This document shows positions 1 through 7,092 of a DNA stretch of 13,159 bases, piece by piece. The notes under the pieces were generated by a model, which worked only from the letters and a program-made list of their open reading frames with translations, did no database searches and was not told the DNA's origin. Each line of letters opens with the position of its first letter. The first letter of the stretch is position 1. The DNA lies in NCBI GenBank assembly GCA_031282325.1, contig JAITDY010000067.1, positions 1 through 13,159 on the forward strand. Direction: 5' to 3'. This DNA comes from Lactobacillaceae bacterium. GTDB lineage: Bacteria; Bacillota; Bacilli; Lactobacillales; Lactobacillaceae. Position numbers and translations under genes: made by a program.

Positions 1-2
1 AT

Positions 3-1079
3 TTATTTATTCATTTCTTTTAAACGAGCGGTTTGATCGGCAATAACCATAGCAGAAATAATTTTATCTAAATCACCTTTCATAACTGGTTTTAATGAAA
101 AATTTTCACCAATCCTATGATCAGTTACTCTATCTTGAGGATAATTATATGTTCTAATTTTGTCTCCTCGATTACCAGAACCGATTCCCGTTTTTCGCAT
201 TTCTGCATATTGACTTTCATTTTTTGAAGCTTCCAATTCGTATAAACGACTAACTAGTAATTTTTGCGCCTTATCACGATTACCATATTGAGTACGTTCT
301 TCTGTCATGCGAACGGCTAATCCAGAAGGGATATGAGTTAGACGTATACCTGTAGACACTTTGTTGACATTTTGTCCACCAGCCCCACCAGATCTAAAAA
401 CATCCTCACGAACATCATTTTTAATATCATCAAAAGTAAGTCCTGGCGTTTCTTCAAATTCTGGCATAACAGAAACAGTTGCTAAAGAGGTATGCACTCG
501 ACCTTTGGATTCAGTAGCTGGAATGCGTTGCACTCGATGACCACCCATTTCAAATTTTAATTTAGAATAAACTGAATCTCCTGAAACTAAAAAAGTAATT
601 TGTGAATAGCCACCAGCTTCGCTAGGAGTGTCATCGATAATATCGATATTCCAGCCTTGACTTTCAGCATAACGTCGATACATATCAAACAAATCACCAG
701 CAAAAATATTGGCTTCATCGCCACCTTCAGAACCCCTGATTTCAAAAATAATATTTTTATCGTCATTTGGATCTTTAGGTAACATTAAAATTTTTAATTT
801 TTCTTCTAGTTGATTTTTTTCAGGCTCTAATTGTTCCAAGTCGGCTTTAGCTAATTCAGACATTTCTTTATCGCTTAGCATTTCTTTTGCTTCAGTAATA
901 CCATCAATTACTTTTTGATAATGCAAAAAAGTTTCAGCGGTTTCATTTAAATTTCCTAATTCTTTACTTAATTCTTGAAAACGTTTTGAATCAGACATTA
1001 CATCTGGATCAACTAGCAAATTATTTAGTTCATCAACACGGTCTACTACGGTTTGTAATTTTGCAAATATTGGATTCAT
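3..1079 (-). CDS. prfA: Peptide chain release factor 1 (RF1)
   Basis: Class I release factor that reads UAA and UAG in the ribosomal A site and triggers peptidyl-tRNA hydrolysis. The 358 residues are the usual full length. Visible in order are an N-terminal helical domain (about 1-95), the RF1-type tripeptide PAT at 187-189 within HRVQRIPATES (RF2 would carry SPF here), and the catalytic GGQ at 234-236. The C-terminal stretch TYNYPQDRVTDHR (about 310-322) is typical of the family. The loop around GGQ reads SGGAGGQNVNKVST rather than the commoner SGAGGQHVN form. The start is chosen because MNPIFAKLQ aligns with known RF1 N-termini, but no Shine-Dalgarno sequence precedes it. It lies 39 bp downstream of tdk, the usual lactobacillal order, with a small hairpin and T-run between them. 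It contains no cysteine. The identification is certain; only the GGQ flank is atypical. Confidence 0.97.
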   Translation of the reverse strand: MNPIFAKLQTVVDRVDELNNLLVDPDVMSDSKRFQELSKELGNLNETAETFLHYQKVIDGITEAKEMLSDKEMSELAKADLEQLEPEKNQLEEKLKILMLPKDPNDDKNIIFEIRGSEGGDEANIFAGDLFDMYRRYAESQGWNIDIIDDTPSEAGGYSQITFLVSGDSVYSKLKFEMGGHRVQRIPATESKGRVHTSLATVSVMPEFEETPGLTFDDIKNDVREDVFRSGGAGGQNVNKVSTGIRLTHIPSGLAVRMTEERTQYGNRDKAQKLLVSRLYELEASKNESQYAEMRKTGIGSGNRGDKIRTYNYPQDRVTDHRIGENFSLKPVMKGDLDKIISAMVIADQTARLKEMNK

Positions 1080-1087
1080 CTATACAA

Positions 1088-1093
1088 TTTTAT
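1088..1093 (-). promoter_or_regulatory. Possible -10 element for prfA
   Basis: On the minus strand TATAAA lies directly after the T-run that follows tdk and ends 9 nt before the prfA ATG. A transcript starting at the usual distance would have a leader of only 2-3 nt, which fits the lack of a Shine-Dalgarno sequence. No convincing -35 box is seen, and in such AT-rich DNA the match could be chance. prfA may instead be transcribed by readthrough from tdk. Confidence 0.25.
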
Positions 1094-1114
1094 AAAAAAA
1101 ACGCTAAAAGCGCT
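1094..1114 (-). terminator. Weak intrinsic terminator after tdk
   Basis: Four bases past the tdk stop, the minus strand reads AGCGCTTTTAGCG followed by eight T. The stem is CGCT/AGCG with a 3-nt loop, extendable by a G-T and an A-T pair. The stem is short, so it probably attenuates rather than fully stops transcription into prfA. Confidence 0.5.
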
Positions 1115-1118
1115 AGAA

Positions 1119-1736
1119 TTATTTTTTATTCTCGATAAAAATATCTTTTAATTTTTCTAGATCTGGATGATAGTAGTGATATCGGCAGGTAGGAATGTAG
1201 CTTTCGTTCCCACCAATATAAACCTGCTGACCAGAATAAACTGGCTTCCCATCAATAACTCGCATATTGGCTGTTGCTTTTTTTCCACAGAAAACACAAA
1301 TCGTTTTCATTTCAACTAATTTATCAGCTACTTCCAATAATCTTTTTGATCCTTCAAATAATTCATTAAAAGCATCTTGTTTTAATCCAAAGGCCATCAC
1401 TGGAATATTTAATTCATCAACAATTTTAGCTAATTGATCAACTTGGATAGCCGATAAAAACTGGGCCTCGTCAACTAAAACAGCTGCCAGTTTATTACCT
1501 AATTTGTCTAATTCTTTTTCTACGTATTCAAATAAATCTAGATTATTAGAAACCGCAATTGCTTCTTTCGATAATCCAATTCTTGAAGCTACTATCCCCT
1601 TGCCGTCTCGATCAGCAACAATCGGTGTAAACAATAAAACCTCTTTATTTTGTTCTTCATAGTTATAGGCAACTTTGAGTATTTCAATCGTTTTTCCAGA
1701 ACCCATAGCTCCATATTCAAAAAATAATTGTGTCAT
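1119..1736 (-). CDS. tdk: Thymidine kinase (type II, TK1-like)
   Basis: ATP-dependent phosphorylation of thymidine to dTMP in the cytosolic pyrimidine salvage pathway. The protein is 205 residues, near the family norm. The P-loop GAMGSGKT is at 9-16; relatives usually have GAMNSGKT or GAMNSGKS. The catalytic carboxylate region is DEAQF at 89-93, with E90 the expected base. The lasso-domain zinc site is C147, C150, C184 and H187 (ICVFC and TCRYH), complete with histidine as the fourth ligand. The substrate-binding lasso and GGN region follow at about 165-180. The start codon has no Shine-Dalgarno sequence, but a TATACT -10 box ends 7 nt upstream of it, suggesting a leaderless message. It is divergent from murT across 42 bp and is followed by prfA. 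Its three cysteines are all zinc ligands. Confidence 0.97.
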   Translation of the reverse strand: MTQLFFEYGAMGSGKTIEILKVAYNYEEQNKEVLLFTPIVADRDGKGIVASRIGLSKEAIAVSNNLDLFEYVEKELDKLGNKLAAVLVDEAQFLSAIQVDQLAKIVDELNIPVMAFGLKQDAFNELFEGSKRLLEVADKLVEMKTICVFCGKKATANMRVIDGKPVYSGQQVYIGGNESYIPTCRYHYYHPDLEKLKDIFIENKK

Positions 1737-1742
1737 ATTAAA

Positions 1743-1748
1743 AGTATA
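1743..1748 (-). promoter_or_regulatory. Candidate -10 box of tdk promoter (leaderless)
   Basis: The minus strand reads TATACT, with a TG two bases upstream of the hexamer. Six bases separate it from the tdk ATG, so the predicted transcription start falls on the start codon. The -35 position (about 1766-1771) reads TTATAT, a poor match that overlaps the murT -10 box. The absence of any AGGAG-like sequence before tdk supports a leaderless start. Confidence 0.5.
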
Positions 1749-1761
1749 AGCAAAAAAAGCT

Positions 1762-1772
1762 TGTTATATAAT
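1762..1772 (+). promoter_or_regulatory. Candidate extended -10 promoter of murT-gatD (leaderless)
   Basis: The plus strand reads TGTTATATAAT. It can be read as an extended -10 (TGT + TATATA) or as a consensus TATAAT at 1767-1772. Six bases separate TATAAT from the murT ATG at 1779, giving a start site on or within 2 nt of the ATG. The -35 position (about 1744-1749, GTATAA) is poor and overlaps the tdk -10 box. No Shine-Dalgarno sequence is present. Confidence 0.5.
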
Positions 1773-1778
1773 TTAATT

Positions 1779-3128
1779 ATGTCAATTCGTTCAAAAATCG
1801 CTTTTTTAGCTGGTAGCACTGCCCTAAAACTTACTAAAAAATTCAAAAAAACTGGTGGGACCTCTTATCCGGGGAAACTGGCTTATAAAATCGATCCAAA
1901 TATTTTAAAAGATCTCTCAAAAAATATGGAAACCATTATTGTTACGGGGACGAACGGGAAAACTCTTACTACTGCTTTATCAGTAAGAGTTTTGCAAGAA
2001 ACCGGTCGAACGATTATTACAAATCCAAGTGGATCTAATATGGTTCAAGGAATTATTTCAACTTTATTAGAACACCATAAAGAAATTAAACATGGTAGCA
2101 ATCCTTTAGCTGTCTTGGAAGTTGACGAAGCTAATGTTGCTAAAATAGCTCAATTGTTAAAACCAAAATACTTTATCTTAACTAACATTTTTCGTGACCA
2201 ATTAGATCGATATGGAGAAATTTATACGACTTATGACAAAATTACAGACGGTATTAAATTAGTTCCCAACGCAACTGTTTTAGCAAATGGCGATTCGCCA
2301 ATTTTTTCACGAATAAATTTTCCAAATTCAATTAAATACTTCGGTTTTAATCATTCTAATTCAAAAAGTAAAATAAAAGCTCCAAATAATACTGATGGTA
2401 TTTTATCTCCAAGCGATGATAGCGTTCTGTATTACAATTTCATCACCTATGCGAATTTAGGTAAGTTTTTTTCAATTACTGATGATTTTAAGCGACCCGA
2501 ACTGAAATACTTCGTTACTAAAGTCAGCAAATTAAAACCAACTTTTTCTGATTTTCTTATCGATAAAGAGAAGTTCCATATTCCAATTGGAGGTTTATAT
2601 AATATCTATAATGCATTAGCAGCCTACTCTATCGGAAAAGAATACGGAATTGAATCTTCTAAAATCGGTAGTGTTTTAAACAAGGATTCACGAATTTTTG
2701 GTCGTCAGGAAGTTATTAATATAAATGGAAAACAAGTAACAATTGTTTTAATAAAAAATCCAGTTGGAACCAATTCAGTTATCGATATGATGTCAACAGA
2801 CGACAAGCCATTTGACTTAATCACCCTATTAAACGCAAATTACGCAGATGGAATTGATACTTCATGGATTTTTGATGCAGAATTTGAAAAATTGCATAAG
2901 ACTAAATTAAAACAAATAATTATTGGTGGTCAGCGTTATAAAGATTTAGATGTTCGTCTTAAATTCGCTGGATTTAAAAATACTATTATTGAAAAAGATT
3001 TTGAACAATTAATTGATTTAATTTCTAATTCCAAAACTAAACATTTTTATATTGCAGCTACTTATACAGCGATGTTGGATATTCGTAAAGTCTTAAATCA
3101 AAAGGGTTTTGTTAAGGAGAGTTTCTAA
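1779..3128 (+). CDS. murT: Lipid II isoglutaminyl synthase, MurT subunit
   Basis: Mur-ligase-like subunit of the MurT-GatD complex, which amidates the alpha-carboxyl of D-Glu in the lipid II stem peptide in the cytoplasm, using ATP and ammonia supplied by GatD. The chosen start gives MSIRSKIAF, which matches family N-termini; an upstream ATG at 1728 would add 17 unrelated residues and run into tdk. The protein is 449 residues. The P-loop TGTNGKT is at 56-62, EVDEAN at 114-119, TNIFRDQLDR at 135-144, and the C-terminal Mur domain carries ADGIDTSW at 356-363, the region holding the aspartate that completes the GatD active site. The zinc-ribbon insertion is present but has no cysteines: the two CxxC pairs are replaced by SPSD (210-213) and SITD (232-235), with KRPEL following as usual. 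The stop overlaps the gatD start by one base. Confidence 0.95.
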   Translation: MSIRSKIAFLAGSTALKLTKKFKKTGGTSYPGKLAYKIDPNILKDLSKNMETIIVTGTNGKTLTTALSVRVLQETGRTIITNPSGSNMVQGIISTLLEHHKEIKHGSNPLAVLEVDEANVAKIAQLLKPKYFILTNIFRDQLDRYGEIYTTYDKITDGIKLVPNATVLANGDSPIFSRINFPNSIKYFGFNHSNSKSKIKAPNNTDGILSPSDDSVLYYNFITYANLGKFFSITDDFKRPELKYFVTKVSKLKPTFSDFLIDKEKFHIPIGGLYNIYNALAAYSIGKEYGIESSKIGSVLNKDSRIFGRQEVININGKQVTIVLIKNPVGTNSVIDMMSTDDKPFDLITLLNANYADGIDTSWIFDAEFEKLHKTKLKQIIIGGQRYKDLDVRLKFAGFKNTIIEKDFEQLIDLISNSKTKHFYIAATYTAMLDIRKVLNQKGFVKESF

Positions 3129-3862
3129 TGTTAAAAAAATATAAGTTAAACTTTGCTCATTTATACGGCGATCTAATGAATACTTATGGTGATTGGGGGA
3201 ATATTTTAGCTTTAAAATATTATGCTAGTAAAATTGGTGTTGATATTAATAGTGAATTAATTAGCCTAGGAGATGAATTTAATAGTAATAAATATGATTT
3301 TGTGCTATTCGGTGGCGGACAAGATTATGAAGAAACTATTGTAGCTAAAGATTTGCCAAATAAAGCAAAAGCTCTAATTAAATATATTGAAAACAATGGC
3401 CCCTTACTTGCGGTTTGTGGAGGATTTCAACTCCTTGGACACTATATGGTCATGGCTGATGGCACAAAAGTAAATGGTATTTCTGCAATGGATCATTATA
3501 CTGAAAATTTACATTTTAAAGGTTTAATTAAAAACAAAGAAAAAAGATTAATCGGTAATATTACCATTAAAAATCCTGTCACTGGCGAAGAATACCACGG
3601 TTTTGAAAATCATCAAGGAAGGACTTTTCTCGGAAAAAACGAAATTCCCTTAGGACAAGTTTTAGAAGGTTTTGGCAATAATGGTGAAGATATATCGGAA
3701 GGCGTTATTTATAAAAATGTTTTTGGTTCTTATTTTCACGGTCCAATCCTTACGAGAAACGGTAATCTAGCTAAACGAATTTTAACAACAGCGCTAAATA
3801 AAAAATACCCTAAAGAAGATTGGGAAAGCAAATTAAAAAGCATTCCTACTGAAAGTTTTTAA
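3128..3862 (+). CDS. gatD: Lipid II isoglutaminyl synthase, GatD glutamine amidotransferase subunit
   Basis: CobB/CobQ-type class I glutaminase that releases ammonia from glutamine and passes it to MurT for peptidoglycan glutamate amidation. The 244 residues are full length. The nucleophile is C97 in LLAVCGGFQLLG, with the preceding GGGQDYE at 62-68, and the catalytic histidine is H204 in SYFHGP. Its aspartate is supplied by MurT, so the two proteins are obligate partners. The start is fixed by a TAATG overlap with murT and a strong Shine-Dalgarno AAGGAGA at 3114-3120, which contrasts with the missing one before murT. C97 is the only cysteine. A hairpin terminator begins three bases past the stop. 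Confidence 0.96.
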   Translation: MLKKYKLNFAHLYGDLMNTYGDWGNILALKYYASKIGVDINSELISLGDEFNSNKYDFVLFGGGQDYEETIVAKDLPNKAKALIKYIENNGPLLAVCGGFQLLGHYMVMADGTKVNGISAMDHYTENLHFKGLIKNKEKRLIGNITIKNPVTGEEYHGFENHQGRTFLGKNEIPLGQVLEGFGNNGEDISEGVIYKNVFGSYFHGPILTRNGNLAKRILTTALNKKYPKEDWESKLKSIPTESF

Positions 3863-3864
3863 AT

Positions 3865-3895
3865 AAAAAATCCATCTATTAAAATGGATTTTTTT
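3865..3895. terminator. Bidirectional intrinsic terminator between gatD and camS
   Basis: A perfect 11-bp inverted repeat: AAAAAATCCAT at 3865-3875 and its complement at 3884-3894, with an 8-nt loop. A seven-T run follows on the plus strand, and six T lie at the matching place on the minus strand. It serves the convergent ends of gatD and camS, and the camS stop codon (3894-3896) lies in its right arm. Confidence 0.85.
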
Positions 3896-5054
3896 AATAT
3901 GAAAACAAATAATTTATATCATATTTACCTGACACGTTTTTTGTTACAACTGCCTGAATTTGATTACTACCATAAATAGAAATTGTAACTGGTATATTTG
4001 AAGAAAAATAATTTGGTGCTATTTGTGAAATATAATTAGCGAGCACTTTAATTTCAGAAGTACTATAAAAAGTTGTATTAATATTTATTTTCCAACCAGT
4101 TATGATTCCATTTTCATAATGGCCCTGTGCTGTTGCATTTGTTAGTGTCGGAAAAATATGAGTTATATCATCTTGAAAGTTTGTAAACAAAACATTTTCT
4201 TGACTGCCGGTATTTTTACCGTCATTGTCCGTTAATGGGAAAACAACATTTTTAATATCAATATTGGTCCACTTAGTAATTTGGTTGCCTTCCTTAGATA
4301 GATAATATTGATAAACTGTTCCACCGGCAATATCATCATTGGAAGAATTTTCATACATCACCAGTAATATCGGCGTATTATTTCCAATGTCTTTTATAGA
4401 ACGCAATCGTTGCAAAACTTTTTGACCGATTGCTTTTCCTTGAATTTCCATTTCATCACGTTCAATTTCTTGAGTATACACAGAACCGTATTTTTCTTTG
4501 GTGTAATCATCGAAACGATTCATTGCTAAACCAATTGCCATTCCATTTAAATCTAATTTATTTGCACTACTTTGGCTGACAAAATCATTTTCTAAAATGG
4601 ACTGTAAATAATATGGCGCTCTACCATTATCAGTACGTCCATTATCGGCGGGATTTAAACCTTCTGGATTATCCTGAGAATATCGACCCAGCCAATTATT
4701 AATAGTATTAGACGATAGATACTGGCCCTCTTGAAACAACAAACTTTTAGTACTAAAGAATTTTTTACTCATGTCATCGACTGCATTTTCAAAACTCTGG
4801 GCGTTAAAAAAATTTTGAGTAGTTACTACAATTCCACGCGCGTTAGAAGTTACGTATTGGCCATCCTTAATAATCGAACGATAATCATTTCCATTTATTT
4901 CAGTATTTGTAGTTTGAATTTTTTTACCAGAATCGCTTACTACTTTAGATTGATTATTATTAAAAAAATAAAGAATGATAATTAACACAATCATTAAAAA
5001 AAAGATTGGTATAACGTATTTAGTTACTGATAATTGTGTGTTTTTATTGTTCAT
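3894..5054 (-). CDS. camS: CamS family sex-pheromone-precursor-like protein, non-lipoprotein form
   Basis: Extracytoplasmic protein of the CamS family, in other species a lipoprotein whose signal peptide yields the cAM373-type pheromone; the function of the mature domain is not settled. The 386 residues match the family length. Recognisable family segments are GQYVTSNARG (about 66-75), NNWLGRYSQDNPEGLNPADN (about 119-138), the APYYLQSILENDF block (about 146-158), LNGMAIGLAMN, and the C-terminal FSSNIPVTISIYG region. The N-terminus has a single hydrophobic segment at about 12-31, followed by a hydrophilic linker. There is no lipobox and no cysteine anywhere, so it is predicted to be a membrane-anchored protein with an external C-terminus. 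The ATG lies inside the ancestral 3' end of ligA (11-bp overlap with the interrupted reading frame). A GAGG lies about 18 nt upstream, too far to be a strong ribosome site. gatC does not follow, unlike in many lactobacilli. Confidence 0.9.
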   Translation of the reverse strand: MNNKNTQLSVTKYVIPIFFLMIVLIIILYFFNNNQSKVVSDSGKKIQTTNTEINGNDYRSIIKDGQYVTSNARGIVVTTQNFFNAQSFENAVDDMSKKFFSTKSLLFQEGQYLSSNTINNWLGRYSQDNPEGLNPADNGRTDNGRAPYYLQSILENDFVSQSSANKLDLNGMAIGLAMNRFDDYTKEKYGSVYTQEIERDEMEIQGKAIGQKVLQRLRSIKDIGNNTPILLVMYENSSNDDIAGGTVYQYYLSKEGNQITKWTNIDIKNVVFPLTDNDGKNTGSQENVLFTNFQDDITHIFPTLTNATAQGHYENGIITGWKININTTFYSTSEIKVLANYISQIAPNYFSSNIPVTISIYGSNQIQAVVTKNVSGKYDINYLFSY

Positions 5055-5202
5055 ATATTTTTAAAAATTCTTCCTCGGTCATTATCTTAATACCAAATTC
5101 AGTTGCTTTTTTTAATTTTGAACCTGCATCACTTCCAACAATTAAAATATCGGTTTTTAAAGAAACAGAAGATAAAACATTTGCTCCATTATCTTCAAGC
5201 CA
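5044..5202 (-). pseudogene. ligA: 3' remainder of ligA BRCT domain beyond the amber codon
   Basis: Reading straight on past the TAG at 5203-5205 in the same frame gives 52 further residues and then TAA. They begin WLEDNGANV, continue with VSLKTDILIVG and AGSKLKKATEFGIKI, and end EEEFLKIYEQ. This is the normal second half of a LigA BRCT domain, including the conserved tryptophan, the KTD-LIVG strand and the GSKL-KA helix. With one residue at the TAG, the whole protein would be 682 residues, a normal LigA length. No frameshift is needed and no good internal start codon exists, so this part is made only by readthrough or if the TAG is an error. Confidence 0.9.
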
Positions 5203-7092
5203 CTAAATTACATTATTCCTTGATAAAGATTCTAATTTTCCAGTTAAAACTACTTTTTTATTATAAAAGTAATTATCACTATTAGCTACCATCACACCAT
5301 TATAATCGAAATTGAGCCCCTCATTTTTCATTTTATCAATAAGTTCTTTTACATTAGGATTATCAAAATAAACTTTAATAGAATTAGCAGCCACTTCTCC
5401 AAGCCCATTAGTCTGTGCAATATCTTCTGCTGGTGCAGTGATTAATTTATCTAAATTACCATATTTTTTAGCTAAGGTTAATGCCGCCTTAACAGCTACT
5501 CCACGAATACCTAATCCGGTAATTAATCGTTCTACACTATTGTTTTTTGAATTATTAATTGCTTTAATTAAATTCTCAGCTGATAAATCCGCAAACTTAT
5601 CTAACTTTATAAGTTGTTCTTTATTTAACGTATATAAATCTGCTATGCTAGAAATTAATTTTTTATTTAATAATTGTTCAATTACTCTTGGTCCCAAGCC
5701 GTCAATATTCATGGCATTTCTTGAGGCATAATAAGTTATTCCTTCTTTTAATTGTGCTGGACAACTTGGATTAATACAGCGTAAAGCCACTTCCCCTTCT
5801 AAATGGACTAAAGGACTTCCGCAAGATACGCAATATTTTGGAATTAAATATTGTAAGGATGTATCACTACGACGATTTTTTAAGACTTGTCCAACTTCTG
5901 GAATGATATCTCCTGCTTTGTGTAAAGTTACATAATCATTTATCCTAATATCGCGTTCTTGAATATAATCTGGATTGTGCAAAGAAGCGCGTTGAACAGT
6001 CGTACCTGCTAATTGAACTGGTTCCATGACAGCCGTGGGTGTCATAACGCCAGTTCGGCCAACCGTCCATTCAATTTCTTTAATTTGTGTAATCGCCTCT
6101 TCAGGCGGGAATTTATAAGCAATTGCCCATTTAGGAATTTTTATTGTATTGCCTAGTTCTTGTTGCAAAATAAAGTCATTGACTTTTACCACGACTCCAT
6201 CAATTCCGTAAGGTAGGCTATCTCTTTTTTGATTATATTGATTTATATATTCAGAAATTTCTGACATTTTAGAAATTAATTTATTCGATTCATTTATCGG
6301 TAATCCTAAAACTTTAAATCGTTTTAATAAATCAAATTGAGTATTTACATTAAAAACATCTGGGTTGTTAGTAGAGTAAAAAAAAGCAGATAGTTTTCTT
6401 TGTCCGGTGATAGTAGGATCTAATTGACGCAAGGAACCAGCAGCTGCATTTCTTGGATTAGCAAATGTTGTTTCGCCATTGTTTTCTCTTTGTAAATTTA
6501 AATCAGCAAATGATTTTTTAGGCATATAAATTTCACCACGAACTTCACCGGTAATTTTTTCTGTTAATGTTTGAGGAATATCTTTTATCGTTAGAATATT
6601 GGCAGTAACATCTTCTCCAATATTTCCATCCCCCCTAGTAGAAGCACGAACTAATTTTCCATTTTCATAATCAATACTAATCGCTAACCCATCAATTTTT
6701 AATTCCAAATTATAGTCCGGTTGATATCCATCTAATCCGCGGATCGTCTTTGCATCCCAATCATTTAATTCTTCCAATGAAAAAACATCACCCAAAGAAA
6801 GCATTGGAATTTGATGTACTATTTTCATCAAACCACGTGAAGAAGAATTAGAGATTGTATTTCCGGAAGCCACTCTTTGGGATGGAGAATCAGGGGTTAT
6901 AAATTGAGGAAAATTACTTTCTAATTCCAATAATCGAGCATATAAAGCATCATAAATATAATCTTCAACTATCGGGGAATCTTCTTCATAATATAAATAT
7001 CCATATTCATTTAATTGATCAGAAAGATGAGCAATCTCTTGTTGAGCTTGGGCAATATTTAATTGTTCAATCGGGACAAATTCTGGTAACAT
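5203..7092 (-). CDS. ligA: NAD-dependent DNA ligase, truncated by an in-frame TAG in the BRCT domain
   Basis: Seals nicks in DNA during replication and repair using NAD+; essential in bacteria that lack another replicative ligase. As read, it is 629 residues. Domain order: Ia NAD-binding helices (about 10-70, with YYEEDSPIVED), adenylation domain with catalytic K132 in KIDG, STRGDGNIGEDVT at 151-163, OB fold (about 325-410, with VGRTGVMTPTAV), the four-cysteine zinc finger C421, C424, C439, C444, HhH repeats (about 455-575), then the start of BRCT at about 607, which stops after NNVI. Everything needed for adenylation and nick sealing is present; only the BRCT domain is cut. The start overlaps the pcrA stop (TAATG), with GAAGG 10 nt upstream. 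This is the only gene in the window ending in TAG. A recent nonsense mutation, readthrough or a sequencing error are all possible. Confidence 0.93.
   Translation of the reverse strand: MLPEFVPIEQLNIAQAQQEIAHLSDQLNEYGYLYYEEDSPIVEDYIYDALYARLLELESNFPQFITPDSPSQRVASGNTISNSSSRGLMKIVHQIPMLSLGDVFSLEELNDWDAKTIRGLDGYQPDYNLELKIDGLAISIDYENGKLVRASTRGDGNIGEDVTANILTIKDIPQTLTEKITGEVRGEIYMPKKSFADLNLQRENNGETTFANPRNAAAGSLRQLDPTITGQRKLSAFFYSTNNPDVFNVNTQFDLLKRFKVLGLPINESNKLISKMSEISEYINQYNQKRDSLPYGIDGVVVKVNDFILQQELGNTIKIPKWAIAYKFPPEEAITQIKEIEWTVGRTGVMTPTAVMEPVQLAGTTVQRASLHNPDYIQERDIRINDYVTLHKAGDIIPEVGQVLKNRRSDTSLQYLIPKYCVSCGSPLVHLEGEVALRCINPSCPAQLKEGITYYASRNAMNIDGLGPRVIEQLLNKKLISSIADLYTLNKEQLIKLDKFADLSAENLIKAINNSKNNSVERLITGLGIRGVAVKAALTLAKKYGNLDKLITAPAEDIAQTNGLGEVAANSIKVYFDNPNVKELIDKMKNEGLNFDYNGVMVANSDNYFYNKKVVLTGKLESLSRNNVI

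Noticed and set aside
1728..1778. Upstream ATG extending murT by 17 residues
   Set aside because: The extra residues do not look like a MurT N-terminus, the extension overlaps the tdk start, and the -10 box at 1767-1772 would lie inside the coding region.
1780..1785. Perfect TTGACA on the minus strand upstream of tdk
   Set aside because: It lies 31 nt from the TATACT box and has no good -10 at 16-18 nt; it is part of the murT start region.
4731..4985. Plus-strand open frame of 84 codons opposite camS
   Set aside because: It lies wholly within the conserved camS coding region on the other strand and resembles no family.
5044..5202. A frameshift, rather than a nonsense codon, breaking ligA
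   Set aside because: The conserved BRCT sequence continues in the same frame on both sides of the TAG, so no insertion or deletion is needed.
5103..5285. Small plus-strand open frame opposite the ligA/BRCT region
   Set aside because: It is antisense to a clear BRCT coding sequence, of low complexity and has no ribosome site, so it is a shadow frame.
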